Positions 13,685 to 23,940 of a DNA stretch of 64,000 bases are shown here, piece by piece. The stretch's first letter is position 1; every line of letters begins with the position of its first letter. The stretch spans positions 3,162,001 to 3,226,000 of the forward strand of contig CM114275.1 in assembly GCA_050084515.1 (NCBI GenBank), read 5' to 3'. Both the position numbers and the translations under genes were made by a program. The notes under the pieces were generated by a model. The model was not told where the DNA came from and ran no database searches. It was given only the letters and a program-made list of their open reading frames with translations. Origin of the DNA: Blasia pusilla (Eukaryota > Marchantiophyta > Marchantiopsida > Blasiales).

Positions 13685-14192
13685 CAGCGCTCCGCAGCCT
13701 TGCGCCCGTGGATCGGTGGCATCCACTGCAACGTCTAGGGAGAACCGGGGCTGGTTGGAAGAATTTGAGAATTGCCGATTCAGTTTGTCATTTACCGGCC
13801 AACAACCGAGGGTTCAGGGAGGGTGTCTTTTGTGTTCGTATCTGTTTGGCCGGCTGGTACGACGAAAACTTCAAAAATTGCCGGGAATGTACCGGTTGTC
13901 ACGAAAAAACTCCCCGGTCCCTGATCCACTGCCGAGTAAAGGGACCGCCGGGTCCTTCGACGTACGGTCAGTTCTCTATCATTAATTTGCGATACGCCAA
14001 AATGTAAACCAGTGTAAGCGCTCCACAACCTTGCGCCCGTGGATCAGTGGCATCCACTGCCGAACCCCTCTGACCTGCACATCGGGATCGGCATCCACTG
14101 CCAGGTGAAGGACCGCCGGGTCCTTCGACGTACGGGCCCACGGTTAGTTGTCTCTTATTATCTGCCGAATGTTGCGATATGCCACAATGTAA
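13685..14192 (+). repeat. GC-rich local duplication (two interleaved repeat pairs)
   Basis: A segment beginning AGCGCTCC and ending CATCCACTGC occurs at about 13686-13730 and again at 14016-14061. A second one, CCACTGCC...GGACCGCCGGGTCCTTCGAC...CCAAAATGTAA, occurs at about 13924-14007 and again at 14092-14192. The two pairs are in the same order, so a unit of roughly 170-330 bases was duplicated and has since diverged. The 224-codon open frame across 13333-14007 runs through this repeat and looks like a chance frame in GC-rich DNA. Confidence 0.7.
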
Positions 14193-14279
14193 CGAAACAT
14201 GGTTAAAAATTATTGTTGAAGAGTGTTTTTTTATTAGTATGGAATAAGGCGCGTTAGCCCTCTCTCATGGTTAGTTCGA

Positions 14280-16300
14280 TCTACCCGTTGAAGTTTTCAG
14301 TTTTTTAGCTATTCCTCTACGAAGCCAAAAACCCATTCAATTCAATTCCTCATGCCGTTATCTTTGAGGAGTTGCGTTGTGCAAGAGGACAACTTGCGAG
14401 TCCCATTCCAGTTGCTTGCTCCTTCTATGCTTAAGATACGTCCATTATCTATTCTCATCATGCTACTTCCGGGGAATATAGTATTCTACAATCGGCTTGT
14501 GACACACGTCAAGGTGATCCCATGGATGGCCCACTCTTTGCCATTGCTCATTTTCGTGCCCTTCGAGCATCAACGCAAACACTTCCATCTTGTCTTTTCC
14601 CTTCTATGGCGGATGACACTCACATTGTAGGTCCTCCTTCTGAAGTGGTTCCTGCTTATAACCATTTCGTGGAACAACTCTCTTTCTTAAACCTTAAAGT
14701 CCAACCTAGTAAATGTGGAGTATGGTCTCCTTCATGCCTTCCCTCAACATTTATCCCACCTAATCCTGATTTCCCCATCTACATTGAAGGGGTTAGGGTT
14801 CTTGGGGTCTCAATTGGCTTCATCGATTATGTCTCAAAGTTCTTGGATGAGGCCCTTCTGAAAGGCGTGGAATGGCTTTATTTGTTACCTCATCTAGGGG
14901 ATCCCCAAGTGGCTTATGGGATTCTCTCCCAATGTTTTCTACAATGTCCCTCCTACCTTCTTCGCACTTGTCCTCCCACTTCAAGGTTCTTACATCGATT
15001 GGCCTCTTTTGACGCTTCTATCTTGCCAACTTTTTGTCAACTTCTTGGCCCGAATATATTTGAGGGAAAGGATGATGTCTTGTCTTCACGACAAGCTATC
15101 TTGCCCATTTCTTTTGGAGGAGTGGGACTTTCCTCCATGGTCACATATGCTCCTGCAGCCTTTTTTGGGAGTTGGGCGTTGGTAGCACCGATTATGGCTT
15201 CAAGGTTTCTCCAAGGAGATACACCTATCTTGATGGATCATGTCACTCATGTAGAGGAAGGAGACTTGTTATTTCAACAACAACTGAGATCTACACGAGC
15301 TCTTCTTCCTCTTGCTACACAAGCAATTCTACCTCCTTTCAGTCAATTTCCGTAGTCAAGAATACACAAGCTACTCATGTGTATTCTTGATTACGGAAGG
15401 GCTTGATCGACTTCAAGAGCATATCTCTCAGAATCTGCATCCAATCAACTTTTCCAACATTCTCTCTAAGGCATCCTCCGACACTCATCGAGCTCGTCTG
15501 CGTTCATGTGCGAGTACCAGAGCGGGGGCGTGGCTTACTGCAAATCCTTTCCTTCTTCCATTCCGTCTTCCTCGAAATATATTCTCGTTTGCAGTTAGGT
15601 CTTGGACTTTCCCATCCTTCTCTGTTAGGTGTGCCGAATTGTGTTTGCAAGGATCCTATTGATGCCAAGGGTATCCATATTCTCGGATGTGCACATGGTG
15701 GAGAATGAACGGCCACACATGATGTCAATAAAGAGACGATAGCATCAGTTGCTCGTATTGCAGGATACACCGTTGGGCAAGAGCAACTCCATGTCCTACC
15801 TTCGACCACACAAGCAACCTCTCGTCGGAGAGTGGATCTTGTTATGTCTCGAGGTGGATTCCATACACTAGGTGATGTGGTGGTTGCTAATCCAATACAT
15901 TCTAACTTGGTGTGTTGAGCCGCACATACCAAAGGTTGGGCGGCCGAAGTTGCGGCAAGAATCAAAGAGTTAAGTTATGTTGTGAGACATGCGACTAATG
16001 GATTTATTCCTTTTGCAATAGAAGTATTCGGTGTCTTTTGATATTTTCCTGAAAACATGTGCTCACCACTCCCTCGAGAATCATCACCTTGCCCCTTCCC
16101 GTAGTCCTTCTCTCTCTATGGTACTACGTATTTCGGCAATATATCTCAATGGCCTTACAACGTGCACAAGCCTTGGCATTTTTTTGTCGTGTGGAGGTGG
16201 TTGGAGGTCGCTCGCCTCGTCGTCCATTCACGTTTGACCAACCACTCGTGTTCTTGTCAGATTTGTTTCAGGCTATCAATCGTGTAGCTCGTTAAGTCAG
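14280..16300 (+). mobile_element. Non-LTR retrotransposon fragment: reverse transcriptase and C-terminal endonuclease-like region, broken
   Basis: The 5' part carries RT palm motifs: TRQGDPMDGPLF near 14505-14540 and the catalytic ADD box as MADDTHIVGP near 14607-14637. The longest open stretch is 14522-15355. After a frameshift, 15403-15708 and following frames carry a Cys-rich motif of the form CxC...H....C..GGE, then THD, then a RRVDLVM segment near 15830. That layout fits the C-terminal zinc/restriction-like endonuclease region of early-branching non-LTR elements. The tail at 16142-16295 contains SMALQRAQ, shared with tails at 58.9 and 63.7 kb. Several stops and frameshifts show it is dead. 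The 5' end is missing. Confidence 0.8.
15350..15396. repeat. Short inverted repeat inside the non-LTR element
   Basis: Arms 15350-15368 and 15378-15396 are inverted copies with one mismatch in 19, separated by a 9-base loop. It falls exactly where the RT-domain frame terminates (stop near 15353), so the second arm may be a local inverted duplication that helped break the ORF. Confidence 0.75.
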
Positions 16301-18678
16301 TGTTTGCGTTGGCTAGTTTCCAATTTCTTTTTGCATTCCATAATGCATTTTTTTACTCCTTTTTTTGATATTTTATTACCTTTCTTTATCCTCTATGAGG
16401 TTTACTTTACAATAAAGTGGATATATAATTTTTAATAAAAAAATCAAAAAGTCATTCTCTTAGAGTATTGTAGATAAGATGTACATTTTTTTTAGTGAAA
16501 ATATCAAAATAAAATTGTATGAAAAAATAATTTGCATCTTTTCAAGGGTGTGAGAGAAATTAATTATAAAGACAACAAACACGTTAGATAAAAAGTGTTT
16601 GTTTCAGAAATTTTAAAATATAATAAAAAAATAAGAAAAGATTTCGTAAACTATGAAATTTTCATTTTATACACAATCTTTGAATGTGTATAAAGTTTAT
16701 ATTTTTTTAAAGGATGCATAATTTCTTTTGAAATGTCCTAACCTTATTATGGTCAAATCTTTACATATTCAGATTTTCAGGAAAATAAAAACTTATAGAA
16801 ACCTTAATCTTGATGACTTTTTTTCAAATCTACTCCCCACATTTTTTTAGAATAATCCTAAATTTTAAAGAAAAAAAAACTTATCCTCTACTATCTAAAA
16901 TTACCTAAAAAGTCTGAAATTAAAAATCTAAACATCCTCCCTCCCCTCCTTATACTTCCTCTCTTCTCTTTACTTAAATCCACTCACCACCTTTAATTCT
17001 TTTTTTCCTTTGGATGAACACGTGTCACTTCCATACATGTCTTGAAAGGACATTTGTCACTTTGAAGGGATTCCTCCCATAAGTACATATTTTCTTAATA
17101 GTATAGATAAGAGGGAATTTAATAGGTAAATTAAGAGTTTTGGGGATTGTCTTGTGATAATTACCCTTCATTCATTTAAATTATCACATGCATCCACTAG
17201 TACTTTATAAAATAATAAAGATTCAAAAAGTTGTGAATTTCATTTAAAAATAAATTTACCTTATAATGCGCGCAAATGGAATAGCCTAGTATTTTAGTAT
17301 TTAGGTTAAAGTTTTTAATTAAAAAAGAAAAATTAGAGTTTTGATAATATCTTCATTATTTTCATGAAAATTTCAAAGCCACCATGTGTTCGTTATATTT
17401 TCACCATTTTAAAAATAAAATGTAGTTGTTCAAAGGTTTGGGAAGGAAAGAGTTGAAGTTCCAATTTTTTCTACTTTCATTTGAATGGAAAATTAAATAA
17501 ATAATTTAGAAAAAAATAAGAAAGGATAATAAGAAAAAGATGGAACAAAAAATATTCTTCAAAATAAGGAAATCTATCTAATCTCTAATTTATTTTCGAA
17601 AAAAATCAGAAGGAGGATTTTTTTTTCATTGAAAGACAAGGATTAGAAAAGGAAACGACTAATTCTTTTTTACCCAAATTAATAAGGGAAAATTTATGAA
17701 AGTTGGAATTTTGCTATCATTAATATTAAAGCAAAAATCTAACTTCAATATTTTACGTTGAATTCTATATATGCAACGTATGTCCAATTGCTTATGTTGT
17801 GTCTTTCATTTCCATCATGTGACTCAATGCATAGTGCATTGAATGAGGAACAAATTACTTCTTTAAGAAAAAAACACATGATTTTCATAGCATTTTACGT
17901 TCAATTTCAAGAGTTGCTATCAATAGAAAACATTATCTCTATGATAGATTTTGGCAGAAGATTCAAGCTACTTACTTACAAGTCTTGCAATATTATCAAT
18001 TAAATTTATTGTTGCGTATTGAAAACTCTTCTAATAATAATTATTATGTAATATAATAAGGATAAGAATAAGAGTAATCATTGTGGAATAATTCATATAA
18101 TTAAAAAAGGATGGGGTTAGAGGAAACCCTCCTTTGATAGTGACACATGTCCTTTTAAGGTCCTTCTATCGCTAACAATCAAAAGAATCACAAAGAAGGG
18201 CCATTAATCACAAAGACGATCCTAAATGTTATTATCAATAATAATATGGATTATAAACTCCAAGAAATATTATATCCTCTAAAAAAGAAAGGCCAAAAAG
18301 CATAATGTTGGTATAAAATGTTTTAACCCGATAGGGAAGAAAATTTGTTACTCTTAGGAAAATTGTAATGGTTTTTATCGCATAAGTTTTTTTTGTTATA
18401 TGCACACACATTGTTAAACAACATACATTCTTTTTACCATCCATATACTCAAAAAAACATGACATCACACCCAATCATGGAACTAGAATTGGTTCCTCTT
18501 GAGCATCAACGATAGGTGTTAACGCACTCATTTCTTCGATTGCTCGTCGAATTGTTATAATTGCATACAAAAAATACTCCACCTCTTAAAACTCAATAAA
18601 GTATATAGACAAATACATCATATAGATATGATTATAAAGGAGCATAGAAATTATCTACAAGAAGTCCTTCAAATAGTA
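16300..18678. other. AT-rich stretch without recognised genes
   Basis: Very AT-rich sequence with many A and T homopolymers. Only short frames occur (for example 17758-18003 plus and 18235-18474 minus), with low-complexity composition and no recognisable family. I see no structured RNA or complete transposon terminus. Confidence 0.6.
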
Positions 18679-19437
18679 TGTCATGCGCATACACGTCGCT
18701 ACACAACATACATCGGTGTCAACGAATATGCATACAAACACACACGATCTCATGCTTATTCATAACATCCAAACAACGAGACGAGAAGTACCAAAATATA
18801 TACAAAAAATCAAGTAGATCTCTCATCAACATCTCACACCAAGCTCTCCATGGTGTGTACCCTTTCGTGTCAAACCAAACCCACTCTCCTAATGAGAGGC
18901 TTGGGTTACACACATAAGGCAATGAGGACCATAGCTCCTCCGTCTCATGCCAAGAGGTTCAACGAAGAGAGAATGAGCTCTCAAGCTCTGTCTCTCTTGG
19001 AGGTATACTCCCTTCCCTCTACCAAGCTCTCTCCTCGATAACCTATGCTTGTAGGTCACCTCCTTAGCTCTTGACCTGTTGTAGCGGGTAAAGGGTCACT
19101 TTTCAAAGTGGAAAGTCAATTATACTCCAAATGGAAACTTACTGAAATAGTAAGTTTCTCTATATGGCTCCAAATGAGCCCAAACGAAGGGGAAACGTGC
19201 TCTCTCAGGTTACTCGTAGCCTCAACAAATCATCCTCGACCTCTTGAGGTTGTCCTCCAGTATCTCCGAAAGCACTCTACTAGATCGTGCTGATCTATCA
19301 TAGAAGACGTGATAATTGTCGTGCATATACACATCACGACACAACATACATTGTTGTCAACAAACACGCACACGATCTCATGCTAACTCATGGCATCCAA
19401 ACAACAAGACGAGAAGTACCAAAATATCTCCAATCGC
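18679..19437. repeat. LTR-like repeat with an internal direct repeat of about 115 bp
   Basis: The segment starting TGTCATGCGCATACAC at 18679 resembles the start of the solo LTR at 62581. The same roughly 115 bases recur, diverged, at 19317-19437, so two starts lie 638 bases apart. The block between (about 18840-19310) has an inverted diverged copy at about 34076-34570. It lies immediately downstream of a minus-strand gypsy integrase, as expected for a 3' LTR, though the exact LTR ends are unclear and a nested LTR insertion is possible. Confidence 0.65.
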
Positions 19438-19599
19438 CCCCGTAGTCGGTGGTTAGGTCCCTCTAACTCCAGATAGTCATCTATCCCTACCTACCATAAT
19501 ATACATCTCTCAAACACTAAGAGCAAAACGGTCGGGTGCTCATGTGGCCACATTGTTAGTCCCTTTGTTGTCATCCACGTCATAGATACAAGTGAGAAT

Positions 19600-20990
19600 C
19601 TATAACTATCTACTCTTTGTATATCTGGGATATATCCATCGTCCCCGAGGAACCCTAGTGAGAGATGGCGTCAGACATGCCATATGCCATCCTCTCGAAC
19701 ACCTATCATGGACTAGCATAGTGGCTGCATCATCAACGGAATCTCACAACATATATCGCAAGCGTGTAGGAACTATTGCTAAGCTTGGATCAATTGTACC
19801 GTCAATGTTAGGAAGGTGACATGGTGCATAATTATGCACATGGTCCTTCCAAACCATACCATCGTGTCCCTCCAATAAGAGAACACTAGATGGCAAAGTC
19901 TCACGCACTCTTAAGATGGTGCACTTTGCAGTCACATCCAACATCGTGGGTGCTATGTGTTGCAAGTAGACATAGTCTCCCTGATAGAACCTTTGGATAG
20001 TAGGTCGATAATCATCTTCCCGAATAGTCGCATACCTCAACGTATCCCGATGTTGCGCAATCGCCAATTTCTCAAATGCAATGGGCTTCACTCTCTGAAA
20101 CAACTCAACCCTCTGAGAACATGTTCGCATCCATACATCATGGTTATCAAGGTTCAACACCTCACCAAATACTCGACGAATGGCCGCAGGTAAATCTGGC
20201 TCTTGGCCATAAAGTAGTAAGTACGGTGAGAAAGACATTAAGGCTTCCTGCATGTTGAATATGTATCCCATCGCCAACCACGACGAATGAAGGTTCCAAT
20301 TTCCTAGGTGACCTCTCTACAAGCCATACTTGTGCAATCCTCTCTTCACCGTCTGCACAACCCTCTCCGCTAGTCCATCCGCTTGAGGATAATCTCGCGA
20401 AGTGGTGCGGTGGTCGATCAGCCCTTGATCACACAAGGTCTGAAACTCCCCGAAAAACTCTATACCCAAGTGTGTCAACACCTCAGCTGGTGTGCCGTAA
20501 TGACTCACCACTCGATCTATGAAGGCATGCGCTACTACCTCATAAGCTTTGTCAGGCACCACAACCAAATCTATCCACTTCGAGAAGTGCTCGACCATCA
20601 CCAACAGATAATGATTATGGCGCTCCATCAAAGATAAAGGTCTTGCAAAATCCGAACTCCATCTATAACCTAAACCCATGATCGGAAGTGGATGAAACTG
20701 TGGCATCGGAGCATTGAACAATGTCCACACCCGATCACAAACCATGCATATGGCAACAAACTGTTGAACGTGAGTCTACATGCCTCGCCACCAATATTGT
20801 ATATGGAGCAAGCTACACGTCCACTTCACCCCAAAATGACCCAACTCCTCGTGGGCATGACGCACCAAACGTGCTCTCTGCGAAGGATGAGGCACTACAC
20901 GTACTCTACCATACTCCCAAACTCGTGACATATGTGTCCCCTCCCACCAGAACCGTCTGGCTCGCTGTATGATCCAATCCGCTCTCTAGC
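19600..20990 (-). pseudogene. Ty3/gypsy integrase with degenerate C-terminal PHD finger (fragment)
   Basis: On minus, 20960-20700 carries the integrase H-H-C-C zinc-binding region (HEELGHFG, then C..C). 20745-20317 carries the catalytic core, including MVEHFSKW, LGIEFFGEF and the DHRTTSRDYPQADGLAERVV block. 20277-19744 carries the C-terminal region with FSPYLLLYG and QRFYQGDYVYLQ. The frame continues past a stop into a PHD-like segment at about 19760-19618 with LVHDRCSRGWHMAC and TRVPRGRW. There the His and one Cys are kept, while four other zinc ligands are Tyr, His or a stop. RT and RNase H are absent. It is a 3' fragment of the same family as 34.8-35.4 and 49.3-50.8 kb. Confidence 0.85.
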
Positions 20991-20999
20991 ACCCACTAT

Positions 21000-22310
21000 G
21001 CTTGCGACGCTGCCAATACGCATGTACTCCAAGACTTTTCATAGGTCGAAAAAGAGCTCAAAAGTGAGGTCCACAAGTGTGTAGTGGATCCAACATCCCC
21101 TTCTGCTCCAAGCTGAGCTTCAAGCTTGGAGATTTACCTAAGTTAAAGCTCGAGGAGGCTGGAGCTCGAGAGAGAGGAGGGGTCGAATTTTCCTTGATGT
21201 TGGCTTGAGGTATGTATCTTAGAGCTCCTCATTGTTGGTTATGAATTTTGGTGATTCTCGTCATTTAACAATCACTCGACTAATCCTTGTCTCTTGTCCT
21301 CCATGAAGGCTTTTAACAATATTTTGTGGACAACATTATATTGAAGCTCCAATTTGGGCGAGGAGATTTTGGTGCCGAGGCTTGGAGTGTGGGTGAGGGG
21401 TACGATTCTCCCAGACATGGAAGATACGAAACTGCTATTAAGAATTTTTGTATAAGTTCAAACTAAGCTACCTTGATTGGTGTGTGCATTTTGTATATTC
21501 ATTCATGTATGGAAGTTTGGAGTGCTACAATTGGAGCCAGGTACAATTTATCACTACCTACGAGCTTGTACAAAGTGTTGTACAAGTCTATTTTACGCTA
21601 CAACCGGCGAGCTAACTATGGTGGATTTTGTCATTTTTTTACATACCTGATTGTTGGCTAACCAAAGCCTTATTTGAGAATATCACCTGCATCGGTAGAT
21701 CGCGATTGACATGAACCTTCAAGTGGAGAGCCAAACTTTGTGAGAGGTATGAGATAAGCCATGGAAATTTACAAAATTGTCCATCCTAGTTATGTGAATG
21801 TTGGGTTAGACTTGCTCATTGCTCACTCCAATCTTCTTGTGGATTTTCAACTAGGTTCTCTTTGATCTTTTTTTGTTGTAAAGGGACAGGGATAGACTCA
21901 CCAAGAGCTATAAACCTACTTGCATCAAGCCGAGAATGAATGTCATGGTCTTGTAAATGGATGTACTTATTATCCTCATTTGCAATGTTTGACTCTCTAT
22001 TATGTATTCTTCATGTTGATGTCTAAGTTCTAATATGTGGTGTTATATGTTAATTGTTTTGTTTGTATGACATATCCATCTTCCTATCCACTAGATTTCC
22101 TATAGTGTGCCTGAAGAAATGTTTAATCCTAGTAGACCCAGTATTTGGATAGTGGAGAAGGGCGGGGAAGGATTAGAGGATGAGCCCATTTGTGTTTTAG
22201 GATCTAAAGAAGAGTAGTCATTGATTGACCTCCATTTTAAATGTACTTGCGTTGTTGACTTTGATTTCTACTGTTGAGATTTCAGGTTCCCATGGAGAAC
22301 ATGGAAGAAT
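21000..22310. other. Unassigned stretch between gypsy fragment and unknown ORFs
   Basis: No reading frame beyond 62 codons and no recognisable domain. It may be remnant LTR or untranslated transposon sequence, but I see no terminus or target duplication that would prove it. Confidence 0.4.
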
Positions 22311-22778
22311 GCAGAGAAATTGATCTTGCTAGTAGAATTGGATGAGATAGTAGGTGTAATTCCATACCTACCATCAAGCCCTACTAGGAGGACCGCACAA
22401 GTCTCTTCCCATTCATATTCCGCTACTATATCTACCATAGCAAGATCAACTCCTATATCTAAGTCACCCTTACAACCACAGCCACAGAGTACACAGATGC
22501 CAATAGATGTGTCATTGATTCGAGCATCCTTTGAATCAAAGTTGATATCTATTGTTGCAACCAAGTGTTGGAATGATGAGTTTTTTAGATTAAGGAAGTG
22601 GGCAGAGAAAAAATGTTATGGTGAGCAAAATTGGAAGGTGTGAACTTGGGAAGAAGGTAAAGATCCAAGAGGACCTCTGGAATATCTAGAGTGTCGGGAG
22701 CATTATGGGAATGCAAAAAAATCCAAAATTGTAAAATAAAAAAAAAACTATTTTAGCAACTTTAGGACAAAGCATGTA

Positions 22779-23303
22779 GTGAATGAGAAGCACAAGGATA
22801 CCTTTTGTAGGCTGAGGAAGTTTCCCACCTCTTTCATGAAGCCCATTGATCTTGTGGAGATTCCCTTGTCTGATCATGGGGAAGCCATATGTGGAGGGAT
22901 GGACATAGTGTTGGGAATGAATGATGATCTAGGAGGTGAAACAAAGATCTTTATTATGACATTGTCTCCATTTAATCCGAGGTATGCAAGTATGTCTTAC
23001 TTGTTTAAAGTGAGGCGCTCAGTCCATGGTAAGTTACACACACATATGTGTCCAAATAAGCTAAACTTAGAACACAATTTGAGACAACATTGGGTTAGTT
23101 GTGATCACCTAATTGGCTTGGACACCAAAGAAGCTAATGTTAAGATTGCATTGAGGTCTAGGAAGAGAGGCACAACAAGGAAGGCAGATGGCAAGGATCA
23201 ATATCCTTCTCAAAGGTCGGTTCAGAAGTTCTTCAGAGAGGACAAGTCCAAGGCAGGGAGCTTGACAGATAAGGGTGGGTGTGAACCTACTGTAGATAAT
23301 TGA
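22779..23303 (+). CDS. Hypothetical ORF, 174 codons, unidentified
   Basis: I do not recognise this frame. It is open across 22779-23303, basic towards its end, and contains a Cys/His-containing stretch (HMCPNKLNLEHNLRQHW and VSCDHL) that might bind metal but fits no standard finger. A second frame at 22320-22643 upstream, rich in Ser, Thr and Pro, may belong to the same gene across an intron. It sits between transposon fragments (gypsy left, copia LTR right), so it may be an accessory transposon ORF, for instance from the left part of the CACTA element, or a captured host fragment. No start signal decides between them. Confidence 0.3.
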   Translation: MNEKHKDTFCRLRKFPTSFMKPIDLVEIPLSDHGEAICGGMDIVLGMNDDLGGETKIFIMTLSPFNPRYASMSYLFKVRRSVHGKLHTHMCPNKLNLEHNLRQHWVSCDHLIGLDTKEANVKIALRSRKRGTTRKADGKDQYPSQRSVQKFFREDKSKAGSLTDKGGCEPTVDN

Positions 23304-23429
23304 TTATATAAGTTTACTCTATTGGGGGTTGTAGGATGAAATGGTCAAATGAAGAGGAGAGAACATGGGTGTGAAGGATGTTCTTGATGATCAAGAGGGA
23401 GGAGCATTGAGGGATTGTGAGTTGATCGA

Positions 23430-23920
23430 TTTTGCACACGTTTGTGAGAAAAAATAAAGTGACAAAATCACTGAAATCTTTACAAATCTTAGAGAAACAA
23501 AGTGGCCCAGTCCGTTCGTGCGCTCACAGAAGAGCTTCGATGAAACCTAAACATGGAGATAACTCGACATACAAGAATACGCTACTGCTGTGGCTCCCGA
23601 CTATTTCACTACTCAAGAAACTAGGGGTTTTACCTATTTTTATTCATTTCTTTTAATAGAAAAAATTTAACTCCTCCCCCACGTAGTCTTGGTATACTAG
23701 GGGATGCGCCCGCGGACCCCCGCGACGCATCAGGGTGCCCCGCATCCTGATGCAATATAGGGTTAGATAATCCTAGTAACGCTACTTCTGAAACCACCTA
23801 CGTCATATTACTATGACTTCTCCGACGTCTAAGTCGGAACCATCAATCTAGGCTTCTCCTCATACAAGGGGTCCCATCATATTAATGGTGCTCAGAGAAA
23901 TGGATGTTGAGAATCCAACA
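23430..23920 (-). repeat. 3' LTR of the copia element (left boundary approximate)
   Basis: On minus the LTR begins TGTTGGATTCTCAACA at 23920, the palindromic start typical of copia LTRs. It directly follows a G-rich polypurine tract and the end of copia pol. The other end is not sharply visible; about 23430 is my estimate. Confidence 0.6.
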
Positions 23921-23940
23921 TCCCCCCCCCCCCCCCCTCA
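23921..23940 (-). promoter_or_regulatory. Polypurine tract of the copia element
   Basis: On minus this is a run of about sixteen G followed by A, immediately before the TG that opens the 3' LTR. That is the expected position and composition of the plus-strand primer of an LTR retrotransposon. Confidence 0.75.

Noticed and set aside
13333-14007. 224-codon open frame on plus upstream of the ABCC gene
   Set aside because: Rich in Pro, Arg and His, spans a duplicated GC-rich repeat, overlaps frames on the other strand and has no recognisable domain; long frames are expected by chance in such composition.
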